Below are positions 6,931-13,534 of a DNA stretch of 13,534 nt, one piece after another. The DNA comes from Clostridiales bacterium (GTDB lineage Bacteria; Bacillota; Clostridia; Christensenellales; DUVY01). The notes beneath the pieces were generated by a model that saw nothing but the letters and a program-made list of their open reading frames with translations, did no database searches and was not told the origin of the DNA. Every line of letters begins with the position of its first letter. Position 1 is the stretch's first letter. Position numbers and translations under genes: made by a program. Location: NCBI GenBank assembly GCA_031290295.1, contig JAITNT010000054.1, forward strand, positions 1-13,534. Direction: 5' to 3'.

Positions 6931-7851
6931 TTAAGCGCGCGCCTTGATAAAAGCCTCGACCTCCGCGGCGGTAGGCAACGAGGGTATCGCTCCCTGCTTG
7001 CTTACCGTCAGCGCCCCTACCGCATTGGCGTACCGCACGGCTTCGTCTAAGCTTTTACCCTCCGTAATGCACTTTGCAAGAGCGCCGTTGAAGCTGTCGC
7101 CCGCCGCGACCGTGTCTACTACCTTGACGGTATACCCGGGTATTATGCGCTTTCCGTGAGCGTCGGCGACGAGTGCCCCGCGTTTGCCGAGCGTTGCGAC
7201 TACCGCGCGAACGCCGAACGACAAAAGCTTGCCCGCCGCTTTGTAAATATTTTCCTCCGTGTCCGTGGGCATACCCGTCAACAGCTCGAGCTCCGTTTCG
7301 TTGGGCGTCACATATGTGGCAAGCCCCAAAACCTCGCCGGAAATATTCCTCGCCGGCGCCGGATTCAAAACAACCGGCACGGAAAGCCGCGCGCAGGTAC
7401 GGATAATCTCCTCCGTTATGCCGGGATTCAGCTCCATCTGCATAATCACTACGGCGGATTCCTTAATCGCTTTTTCGCATTGCCGCCACTCCCGCTCTCC
7501 GAAAACGAAGTTCGCTGAGGGTATCACCACAATTTTATTTTCCGCCGCCGCATTGATTTGAATCTGCGCGATAGCGGTAGGTTCCTTCTCCGTTACAAAA
7601 ACGTTGGCGCAGTCGATACCCTCTTCTTGAAAAAGCTCCAAAAACGTCTTTCCGTTTCCGTCCGAACCGACCATACCGATCATGGCGGTTTGCGCACCCA
7701 GCCGCGCCGCCGCCACGCATTGATTAGCGCCCTTGCCGCCGGGATACACACGCAGACTGCGCCCGAGAACAGTTTGTCCCGCAAGCGGGAATTCCTCCAC
7801 GCTTGCGACCATATCCATAACAAATGACCCGACTACCGTAATCTTAGGCAT
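6931..7851 (-). CDS. rbsK: Ribokinase (PfkB family)
   Basis: This 306-residue cytoplasmic kinase phosphorylates ribose at O5 with ATP, feeding it into the pentose phosphate pathway. The first PfkB signature, G38-G-K-G-A-N43-Q, and the second, D246-T-V-A-A-G-D252-S-F-N-G, are both present. D252 is the catalytic base. N-P-A-P-A (163-167) and T-P-N-E-T-E (182-187) are ribokinase-type, as is the N-terminal G-S-F-V-M-D segment that binds the sugar. Length matches E. coli RbsK. The start at 7851 has AGGGG eight bases upstream; a 42-residue basic extension in the same frame is rejected. Its role fits the nucleoside hydrolase at 11194-12087, which would release ribose. The two are now separated by an opposite-strand R-M gene. 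Confidence 0.93.
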   Translation of the reverse strand: MPKITVVGSFVMDMVASVEEFPLAGQTVLGRSLRVYPGGKGANQCVAAARLGAQTAMIGMVGSDGNGKTFLELFQEEGIDCANVFVTEKEPTAIAQIQINAAAENKIVVIPSANFVFGEREWRQCEKAIKESAVVIMQMELNPGITEEIIRTCARLSVPVVLNPAPARNISGEVLGLATYVTPNETELELLTGMPTDTEENIYKAAGKLLSFGVRAVVATLGKRGALVADAHGKRIIPGYTVKVVDTVAAGDSFNGALAKCITEGKSLDEAVRYANAVGALTVSKQGAIPSLPTAAEVEAFIKARA

Positions 7852-7956
7852 TCCGCTTACCCCTCGTTTTAGTTTTATACGGCGCGCTTTTCCTCTTCCG
7901 TCACGCGCAACGCCGTTTCGCCCGCGCTTTTTTTTGCGTCCGCTTTCTTTCTTATA

Positions 7957-7985
7957 ATAATGCCGCTTTAGAAGCAAAAAGTCAA
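7957..7985 (-). promoter_or_regulatory. Candidate ribokinase promoter
   Basis: On the minus strand TTGACT (7985-7980) is followed after 17 bases by CATTAT (7962-7957), leaving a leader of about 100 bases before the ribokinase ATG. The -35 is strong and the -10 is imperfect. It lies close to the edge of the AT-rich R-M segment and would let ribokinase be expressed independently of the genes at 11194-13374. Confidence 0.5.
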
Positions 7986-7991
7986 CAAAAT

Positions 7992-8015
7992 AAGCCCCGC
8001 TTTTTCTGCGGGCTT
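7992..8015. terminator. GC-rich hairpin near the R-M island edge
   Basis: AAGCCCCGC (7992-8000) pairs with GCGGGCTT (8008-8015), with one bulged C. On the minus strand it is followed by TTATTTTG, so it looks like a terminator for leftward transcription entering the ribokinase promoter region. No leftward gene reads into it now; it may be a relic of the earlier gene order or block antisense reading from the R-M gene. Confidence 0.4.
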
Positions 8016-8076
8016 CTTCCGGGAATTACAGCTTTGCGAGTTAAGTTGTATCGTTTACCTTTCATTTTTCAACAAA

Positions 8077-8099
8077 ATATGTTAGAATGTTTAACATAT
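8077..8099 (+). promoter_or_regulatory. R-M gene promoter (extended -10) covered by a perfect dyad
   Basis: TG-T-TAGAAT at 8080-8088 fits an extended -10 element; no strong -35 is visible, as is common for such promoters. A perfect inverted repeat, ATATGTTA (8077-8084) and TAACATAT (8092-8099) with a seven-base spacer, lies right over it. A protein bound there would shut off the R-M gene. The start codon follows about 23 bases later, behind AAAGGA. Confidence 0.5.
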
Positions 8100-8122
8100 A
8101 AACGGAACAAAGGACAAGACAA

Positions 8123-11095
8123 ATGGATAAACAAACCATTGTTAAGGAATATGTGCAAAATGTTAATGAAATATTTAAGCACGGAAATACGACCGAACAT
8201 TCGTACAGAGATGCAATAAAAAATCTTTTTAATTCTTTTGCGCCGAGTTTTTACGCTCAAAACGAGCCTAAACGGGTTGAGTGCGGAGCGCCGGATTTTG
8301 TTATTACAAAAAGCAATGTTGTTATAGGACACATTGAAGCAAAGGATATACCCGTTGATTTACATAACCTAAAAGGACACGATAAAGAACAACAAGAGCG
8401 TTTTATACCGGCGCTTAATAATTTAATCTATACAAACTGTTTAGAATTTATATTCTTTAGGAATGCGGAACAAGTCGGTACTGCAACAATCGCGGAAATA
8501 AACTGCAAGGGTATTAAAATTATAAATGAAAACGTGCAACATTTTATAGACTTGTTAGACGGTTTTTATAGCGCAAAGGTTATTACGGTTACTTCGGCGG
8601 ATAAGCTTGCACGCATTATGGCAAGTAAAAGCAGATTACTTACCGACGCTATGGAAAGGTCTCTATATTCCGGCAGTCAATCGTTAAAAAACCAATTGCA
8701 GGTTTTTGACAGAATGCTTATCAGAGATATAAGGGAAAAAGATTTTTGCGATATATATTCACAAACAATCGCCTACGGTTTACTTGTGGCACGCATGCAC
8801 GATAACTCACCCGAAACTTTTTCTAAACGCGAAGCCGAAACACTTATACCAAAATCAAACCCCTTTTTAAGAAATTTGTTTAGGTTTGTTGCAAGTGAAG
8901 ATAATGACGACAGCATTACTTGGATAATTGACGACCTTGCAGAAATGTTTAGATTTACCGACGTCAAAAAGATTTTTGCAGAATATGGAAAAACAACGGG
9001 TTTGAACGACCCTATTTTGCATTTTTATGAAACCTTTCTAAAAGAATTTGACCCTAAAAAACGAAAAGAAAACGGCGTTTATTATACTCCAAAATCCGTT
9101 GTTGATTTTATTGTTCGCTCGGTTGATTATGTTCTTAAAAATGAATTCGAGATTGTCGACGGTTTGGCGGATTATTCTACAATAACAAAACAAATTAACG
9201 GACAGATCGGTGTTGAGCGGGATAAGCGTAAAACAAATTATGGGCAAGAGCTTTTAGTTGAGAAAACTTTTCATAAAGTCGAAGTGCTTGACCCTGCTTG
9301 CGGAACGGGTACTTTTCCAACGGCGGTTATCGAGCTTATTGCAGACAGATTTAAGAACCGAAAAGCAATGTGGAACAGTTATGTTGCCGAGCATTTAATT
9401 CCACGCTTGCACGGCTTTGAAATAATGATGGCAAGTTATTCTATGGCGCACCTGAAACTTGGCTTTGCGTTAGAAAGCACAGGCTGCACGCTTCCGGATA
9501 AGCGGCTTGGAATTTATTTAACCGACGCCCTTGAACCCGCAAATGACGAAATATTACCGTTATTCTTGCAATTCTTTTCAAACGAAGCGCGGGAAGCGAA
9601 CGAAATAAAAAGCAACAACCCCATTATGTGCGTTATCGGCAATCCTCCTTACAATGTTAATTCAACAAATAAAGGTGCGCCTATTCTTAAATTACTTGAA
9701 GCATATAAACGTGAGCCGACCGGCGGGAAGCTTAAAGAACGCAACCCGAAATGCATAAATGACGATTATGTAAAGTTTATTCGTTTGGCGGAAAGTTATA
9801 TTGAGAAAAATAACTATGGTATTATCGGCTTTATTACAAATAACGGATTTTTAGAAAACCCTACGTTCAGGGGTATGCGCTGGCACTTATTAAATACCTT
9901 TGATAAGGTTTATACAATTAACCTGCACGGTAATTCACTTAAAAAAGAAAAATCGCCGAGCGGCGATAAAGACGAAAATGTATTTAACATACAACAAGGC
10001 ACGGCAATAACAATTTTTATTAAAAACGGCAAAAGAAAAGCTTCTCTTGCGGAAGTTTTTTATAAGGATATTTACGGTTTAAGAAAAGATAAATTCGCAT
10101 TTTTAGACGAAAATACCGTTGATAAAATTGATTTCGCCAAAGTAAATTTAACCGAACCGAATTATTTTTTTATTCCAAAAGATAATACAAATAAAGCGGA
10201 ATATGAAAAAGGAATTTCTCTGACGGAAGCATTTATTCTGAAAAACAGCGGCGTTCAAACGGACAACGACAATGAGTTAATAAGTTTTCAAAAGTTTAAT
10301 ACGCCTTCATGCAAAACTATTGCTTATAGATTATTTGATAAGCGTTTCATCGATTATGATTTGGGCAAAATAGGCAGGGCAAGATATGATACTATGAAAC
10401 ACTTATTGAACAACGGCAATATTGCATTGGTGTTCAAACGCGGGTTTCCAAATAATACCGCCCCCGTTTTTATTACGAACACAATTGCAGACAGGCGTTA
10501 TTGGACATGTCCGGGCATGCAAGGAGCGGAATCCGTTGCCCCGTTATATCTTTACGCCGAAGCAATGGGCGCGGTAGAAAAAATACCAAACTTAAATGCG
10601 GAAATTGTTAAACAAATTACCGATATAATTGATTTTACTCCGACGCCGGAGCAAGTTTTTGATTATATTTACGGTTATTTGCACAGCCCGGCATATAGGG
10701 CAAAATTCGCGGAACAATTAAAGATTGATTTTCCGCGTGTGCCGTATCCAAAAGACGATAAAGAATTCAATAGATACGTTGATTTCGGTACAAAATTAAG
10801 AAAGCTTCATTTAATGGAAACCGTGCCGGCAATTACAACAAAATACGAGGTCGGCGGCAATAATATAGTTGACAAATACAACAAAATTGACAACAAAATT
10901 TATATAAATGACACACAATATTTTGACGATGTACCGGTCGGCGTTTGGGAGTTTTTTGTCGGCGGATATCAGCCCTTGCAAAGCTGGCTGAAATATAGGA
11001 AAGGCAGAACGCTGACATTTAATGATTTATCTCATTATCAAAAAATTATCGAGGTGCTCGCGGAAACAATTAAAATAATGAGGGAGATTAAGTAG
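8123..11095 (+). CDS. Single-chain restriction-modification enzyme, Type ISP/IIG-like
   Basis: This 990-residue enzyme should both methylate adenine N6 in its target and cut unmodified DNA. A PD-(D/E)xK nuclease is at the N-terminus: G-A-P57-D58-F, then E72-A-K74, with E25 as a possible additional metal ligand. A helical linker follows to about 310. The gamma-type adenine methyltransferase has motif X at G-V-Y-Y-T-P-K (318-324), the SAM-binding motif I at L-D-P-A-C-G-T-G-T-F (389-398), and the catalytic N507-P-P-Y510. The C-terminal part (about 700-990) resembles the Type ISP target-recognition domain, notably F-D-Y-I-Y-G-Y-L-H-S-P-A-Y-R and K-I-D-F-P-R-V-P-Y. The helicase domain of full Type ISP enzymes such as LlaBIII is absent, so cutting is probably not translocation-driven. 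Start chosen by AAAGGA upstream. The gene is much richer in A+T than its flanks and is on the opposite strand, signs of horizontal transfer. Confidence 0.93.
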   Translation: MDKQTIVKEYVQNVNEIFKHGNTTEHSYRDAIKNLFNSFAPSFYAQNEPKRVECGAPDFVITKSNVVIGHIEAKDIPVDLHNLKGHDKEQQERFIPALNNLIYTNCLEFIFFRNAEQVGTATIAEINCKGIKIINENVQHFIDLLDGFYSAKVITVTSADKLARIMASKSRLLTDAMERSLYSGSQSLKNQLQVFDRMLIRDIREKDFCDIYSQTIAYGLLVARMHDNSPETFSKREAETLIPKSNPFLRNLFRFVASEDNDDSITWIIDDLAEMFRFTDVKKIFAEYGKTTGLNDPILHFYETFLKEFDPKKRKENGVYYTPKSVVDFIVRSVDYVLKNEFEIVDGLADYSTITKQINGQIGVERDKRKTNYGQELLVEKTFHKVEVLDPACGTGTFPTAVIELIADRFKNRKAMWNSYVAEHLIPRLHGFEIMMASYSMAHLKLGFALESTGCTLPDKRLGIYLTDALEPANDEILPLFLQFFSNEAREANEIKSNNPIMCVIGNPPYNVNSTNKGAPILKLLEAYKREPTGGKLKERNPKCINDDYVKFIRLAESYIEKNNYGIIGFITNNGFLENPTFRGMRWHLLNTFDKVYTINLHGNSLKKEKSPSGDKDENVFNIQQGTAITIFIKNGKRKASLAEVFYKDIYGLRKDKFAFLDENTVDKIDFAKVNLTEPNYFFIPKDNTNKAEYEKGISLTEAFILKNSGVQTDNDNELISFQKFNTPSCKTIAYRLFDKRFIDYDLGKIGRARYDTMKHLLNNGNIALVFKRGFPNNTAPVFITNTIADRRYWTCPGMQGAESVAPLYLYAEAMGAVEKIPNLNAEIVKQITDIIDFTPTPEQVFDYIYGYLHSPAYRAKFAEQLKIDFPRVPYPKDDKEFNRYVDFGTKLRKLHLMETVPAITTKYEVGGNNIVDKYNKIDNKIYINDTQYFDDVPVGVWEFFVGGYQPLQSWLKYRKGRTLTFNDLSHYQKIIEVLAETIKIMREIK

Positions 11096-11098
11096 ATA

Positions 11099-11197
11099 AA
11101 ACAAAAAACAGCGGTCGGCGAATTGCCCGAAATTTTAGTTGTCAAGGAATTTTTGATAACCGCCTATGACGGCAAGGATTACAACGCAAAACATTAA
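11099..11197 (+). pseudogene. Remnant of a RhuM-family gene
   Basis: Directly after the R-M stop, the same frame stays open for 33 codons to a TAA at 11195-11197. Residues G-E-L-P-E-I-L-V-V-K-E-F-L-I-T-A, then D-G-K-D-Y-N-A-K-H, match the internal part of RhuM-family proteins as I know it: GEL-E--(V)VK-FL-TA-DGK-Y--KHYN. No ATG or ribosome binding site precedes it, and both ends of the gene are missing. RhuM genes are frequent companions of restriction systems. It ends precisely where the nucleoside hydrolase gene begins on the other strand. Identification rests on about 25 residues recalled from memory, so it is moderate. Confidence 0.5.
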
Positions 11198-12087
11198 TTT
11201 TCACCCTTACACAGCCGATCCGCAACTAACTCATACATTTTGGTTTTGTTCTTCAGTTTTAACAGCGCCGTAATGCGTTTGCCCTTCGAATTAACCGTGA
11301 GGAAGCCGCTTTCGTCGCAGACAATAGGCAACTCCTCAGTCAAAAATTCGTCAGGATTAGATAAATACAATACGGGCAGCAAATCATACAAGATACCGCC
11401 GGAAATATTTACGTCATACTTTATCGCGCCGCCGACATATTTTATCCACCACTCCGTATAATAGTCGATCACAATTTTTGCGTGTGCGCCGTCGGAATTT
11501 TTAATCCTTTGATAATATTCGCCGTCTATAATAAAATCCCGGCAAACGTCAAGCGGCGCAACGATCAGCTTAAAATCCGAGGTAAACACCTTAACGGCGG
11601 CGGCAGCGTCGCATTCAAGGTTAAACTCGACGCAAGGGGCGGTCTGATTGATATACCCCCGATACACGCTGCCGCCCATAATAATAATTCGGCACTTGTC
11701 CTTTAATTCCGGGTACGCCGTGACAAACTCCGCAACGTTAGTGAGAGGTCCTATCGCGACTATGTCGGTCGCCGCGCCCCCGCTTACCGTCTTGGCGATA
11801 GCTTCAACGGACGGCGGGGCTTTGACCGGCGACGCCGAAACGAACCTATACGAATGAGGCGTTCTTCCGCCGTTATATTTCTCGGTTCCTGCGGCGAGCG
11901 GTATATGCCCGTTATTCGACCGTTCCAGTATGTCCCGTACAATTTGCAGTTTATAATCCGTATCCGAATAGCAAACGCTGATCAGCTTCACATCGAAAAG
12001 AGGGTCCGCCAAAAGCAGATTGAGCGCCCACACGTCGTCGATGTCGTCGCCTATATCGGTATCTAATATTATTTGAAGCTTTTTCAT
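11194..12087 (-). CDS. Nucleoside hydrolase, IunH-like variant
   Basis: This 297-residue protein belongs to the inosine-uridine nucleoside N-ribohydrolase family, which cleaves a nucleoside to base and ribose using a bound calcium ion. The N-terminal metal motif D9-T-D11-I-G-D14-D15-I-D-D is the DTDIGDDIDD variant of the classical DxDPGxDD. G-P-L-T-N (113-117) and E-F-N156-L-E-C-D160 follow. The late motif, normally H-D, reads Y234-D235, so the usual histidine acid is replaced by tyrosine and substrate preference may differ from classic IunH. Its ATG directly follows the transporter's TAA with no gap. Its ribosome site GGGAGG is inside the transporter gene, which implies coupling. With the transporter and ribokinase it suggests nucleoside salvage. 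Its stop overlaps the RhuM remnant. Confidence 0.88.
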   Translation of the reverse strand: MKKLQIILDTDIGDDIDDVWALNLLLADPLFDVKLISVCYSDTDYKLQIVRDILERSNNGHIPLAAGTEKYNGGRTPHSYRFVSASPVKAPPSVEAIAKTVSGGAATDIVAIGPLTNVAEFVTAYPELKDKCRIIIMGGSVYRGYINQTAPCVEFNLECDAAAAVKVFTSDFKLIVAPLDVCRDFIIDGEYYQRIKNSDGAHAKIVIDYYTEWWIKYVGGAIKYDVNISGGILYDLLPVLYLSNPDEFLTEELPIVCDESGFLTVNSKGKRITALLKLKNKTKMYELVADRLCKGEN

Positions 12088-13374
12088 TTATACATCCTCC
12101 CTTACGTTATCCGCCGTAAGCACGTTCGGTGCGTCGTTTGTGTTAATAACGGACGCGCCCGCTTCCGCGGGTACGTCCTTTAGCTTTAGATAAAAAATTA
12201 CCGCCGGTATATTTGCAAGCACAAAGCCTAAAAACGCGGCTAGCAATATTCTGCTTTTCTCCGCGATAAAAATACCCGCGGTAAGTATCGCCGCGGCGGA
12301 AGTAAATCTGCCCGCTATAATAAACAACTCGCGCACAAAGTATCTTGCGGATATATTGCTTTCGGCGGCCTTATACTTGGTTATCAGCTTAGTATGGCAT
12401 ATAATCTCGAGCGGCAAACGCAAATTCTCCGTCACGGTTTTGACTAACATGAACAGTATACAGAAAATCAAGGGGATTGTCACCCCGTACACAAAGCCCG
12501 CCGCAATATAAACGGCGGCTTCCAGCGCGATGATAAGAATGTAAAACGTCCTGTTCTTGAGTTTAAGGCTCTTAAATAGATAGCTTGCTAACGATGAAAC
12601 AAGTATGGACGCGCTCAACGCGATTAAATAAACCGACTGCGAATAAGCGGCGAACATCATCAAAAAAATTATAGCTATCGAACCCGATACGCCGGACACC
12701 GCCCCCGAAAAATAACTGTACAAAAGCATACTGTTCCACTCCTTGTCCGCACGGGAAAAAAACTTGCCTTTCAGCTTGAAGGGTACGGGATATTTTTCAA
12801 GGCGGATAGTAAAGGCTATTATTCCGGCAGCTAAAATAAACGCCGCCGCCGCGCCGAAAAACACATTATAAACTATCGGCGGGATATTGACCGTCTGCCC
12901 GAAAATAAGCACTATAACCGACATCACCGCGGGCGCGCCCACCGAGAAAGCCAGCGTTCCCGCGCCGTTAACGGAAAGATATTTGCGGCGTGTACCCTCG
13001 CGGATATTGTTGAGAACGATATTGTTATAACTGCACCAGTATGTGCCGCCCGCAAGCCCGGACAGAAAGCCGTAAACTATATTAGCGTATAGCGCGCTGC
13101 CCGCATAAGCAAGCAAAAAAAACGCTAGATACGCGAGCAGCGTAAATATCATGGAAATTCCGAATATATACGAAATACGTATTTTGGAGGCAAGCTTCAG
13201 CATCACATAGTAAATGACGACGTGCGGAATAATCTGCGTCAAAAATTGCAGAACAAATTTTTGAAGCGCGTCGTCAAACCCGATTGTCCATTTAGCCACA
13301 AAGTAGCCGCCGAAAGCCGCCGCCGCCGTTCGCATACAGTTCGCAATAATAAGTCTCTTTTCGTGCGAAATCAT
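12088..13374 (-). CDS. MFS-type transporter
   Basis: This 428-residue membrane protein has about twelve hydrophobic segments, in two halves split by a basic, charged loop at about 191-213 (R-L-E-K-Y, then K-G-K-F-F-S-R-A-D-K-E-W). This is the layout of major facilitator transporters. Segments lie near 43-60, 68-91, 95-112, 140-160, 168-190, 216-242, 247-267, 277-296, 299-315, 347-368 and 374-397. A short hydrophilic tail of about 30 residues closes it. It starts 26 bases after the upstream gene's stop with a weak purine-rich ribosome site, and runs straight into the nucleoside hydrolase gene. Co-expression points to uptake of a nucleoside or glycoside, though the sequence itself does not name a substrate. 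Confidence 0.8.
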   Translation of the reverse strand: MISHEKRLIIANCMRTAAAAFGGYFVAKWTIGFDDALQKFVLQFLTQIIPHVVIYYVMLKLASKIRISYIFGISMIFTLLAYLAFFLLAYAGSALYANIVYGFLSGLAGGTYWCSYNNIVLNNIREGTRRKYLSVNGAGTLAFSVGAPAVMSVIVLIFGQTVNIPPIVYNVFFGAAAAFILAAGIIAFTIRLEKYPVPFKLKGKFFSRADKEWNSMLLYSYFSGAVSGVSGSIAIIFLMMFAAYSQSVYLIALSASILVSSLASYLFKSLKLKNRTFYILIIALEAAVYIAAGFVYGVTIPLIFCILFMLVKTVTENLRLPLEIICHTKLITKYKAAESNISARYFVRELFIIAGRFTSAAAILTAGIFIAEKSRILLAAFLGFVLANIPAVIFYLKLKDVPAEAGASVINTNDAPNVLTADNVREDV

Positions 13375-13400
13375 ACCCTATACTTCTTTCTCTGCCTAGG

Positions 13401-13534
13401 CTAAATTATGTCGATCGAATAAACGTTGGCGCGGCCGCCGCCCCACGCGGCGATAAGCTCCAAACGAACCGCTTCCGCGGTCTGCGGCGCAAAGCGGATA
13501 TTGACGAGCCGTTTGGTATTGTTATCGGCCGACG
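13401..13534 (-). CDS. C-terminal end of a probable carbohydrate-active protein
   Basis: A frame is open from the right edge to a TAG at 13403-13401, giving the last 44 residues of a protein whose start lies outside the window. The tail R-L-V-N-I-R-F-A-P-Q-T-A-E-A-V-R-L-E-L and A-N-V-Y-S-I-D-I-I has the beta-strand pattern of the end of a galactose-binding (F5/8 type C-like) domain, as found at the end of many glycoside hydrolases. It precedes the MFS gene by 26 bases on the same strand, so it is probably co-transcribed. The fragment is too short to assign an enzyme family. Confidence 0.6.
   Translation of the reverse strand, partial: SADNNTKRLVNIRFAPQTAEAVRLELIAAWGGGRANVYSIDII

Noticed and set aside
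7852..7977. 42-residue basic extension of ribokinase
   Set aside because: No family similarity; the family start is at MPKITVVGS with AGGGG upstream.
8016..11200. Transposon or integrase boundaries around the R-M gene
   Set aside because: I found no transposase, integrase, terminal inverted repeats or clear target-site duplication.
1..13534. CRISPR array, tRNA or rRNA genes
   Set aside because: No regularly spaced repeats, cloverleaf with conserved TpsiC sequence, or rRNA signatures were seen.

Overview
The window reads as chromosomal DNA of an endospore-lineage Firmicute, probably an uncultured Clostridia member. The main evidence is a spo0A gene with the highly conserved C-terminal DNA-binding domain. 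A sugar-uptake ABC operon without an ATPase gene and strong GGAGG-type ribosome binding sites fit the same picture. Genus-level placement is not possible from this sequence. Most of the window is moderately GC-rich (37 of 60 bases in the row at 1321). The stretch from about 8030 to 11195 is clearly AT-rich (20 of 60 in the row at 8161, 22 of 60 at 10201), so it looks foreign.

Layout, left to right. (1) 1-5344, all minus strand: a carbohydrate-utilisation operon. It is read from a promoter near 5340 leftward through a Gfo/Idh/MocA oxidoreductase, a lipoprotein solute-binding protein, two ABC permeases and a secreted Ig-like protein cut by the window edge. (2) 5345-5816: a gene-free stretch with a hairpin and two interspersed-repeat modules. 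(3) 5817-6662: spo0A on the minus strand, with three Spo0A-box-like sites spaced exactly 10 bp apart upstream and an unusual receiver domain. (4) 6931-7851: ribokinase, minus strand, followed by a nested terminator-like hairpin. (5) 8123-11095: a large single-chain restriction-modification enzyme of the Type ISP/IIG kind on the plus strand, followed by a short remnant of a RhuM-family gene. (6) 11194-13534: a minus-strand operon with the C-terminus of a secreted or carbohydrate-active protein, an MFS transporter and a nucleoside hydrolase.

How the pieces fit. The MFS transporter, nucleoside hydrolase and ribokinase are all on the minus strand and form a plausible chain: uptake, release of ribose from a nucleoside, phosphorylation of ribose. 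The AT-rich, oppositely oriented R-M gene and RhuM remnant sit exactly between the hydrolase and the kinase. My reading is that a small defence island has landed in, or replaced part of, a nucleoside-salvage operon, and that ribokinase now uses its own promoter. The left operon imports an unidentified sugar or oligosaccharide through a transporter that must borrow an ATPase (MsmX-type) encoded elsewhere. I do not see a wholly new multi-gene system. The observations most worth checking are the R-M insertion with its RhuM scar, the phased 0A boxes, the altered Spo0A receiver and the perfect dyad over the R-M promoter.
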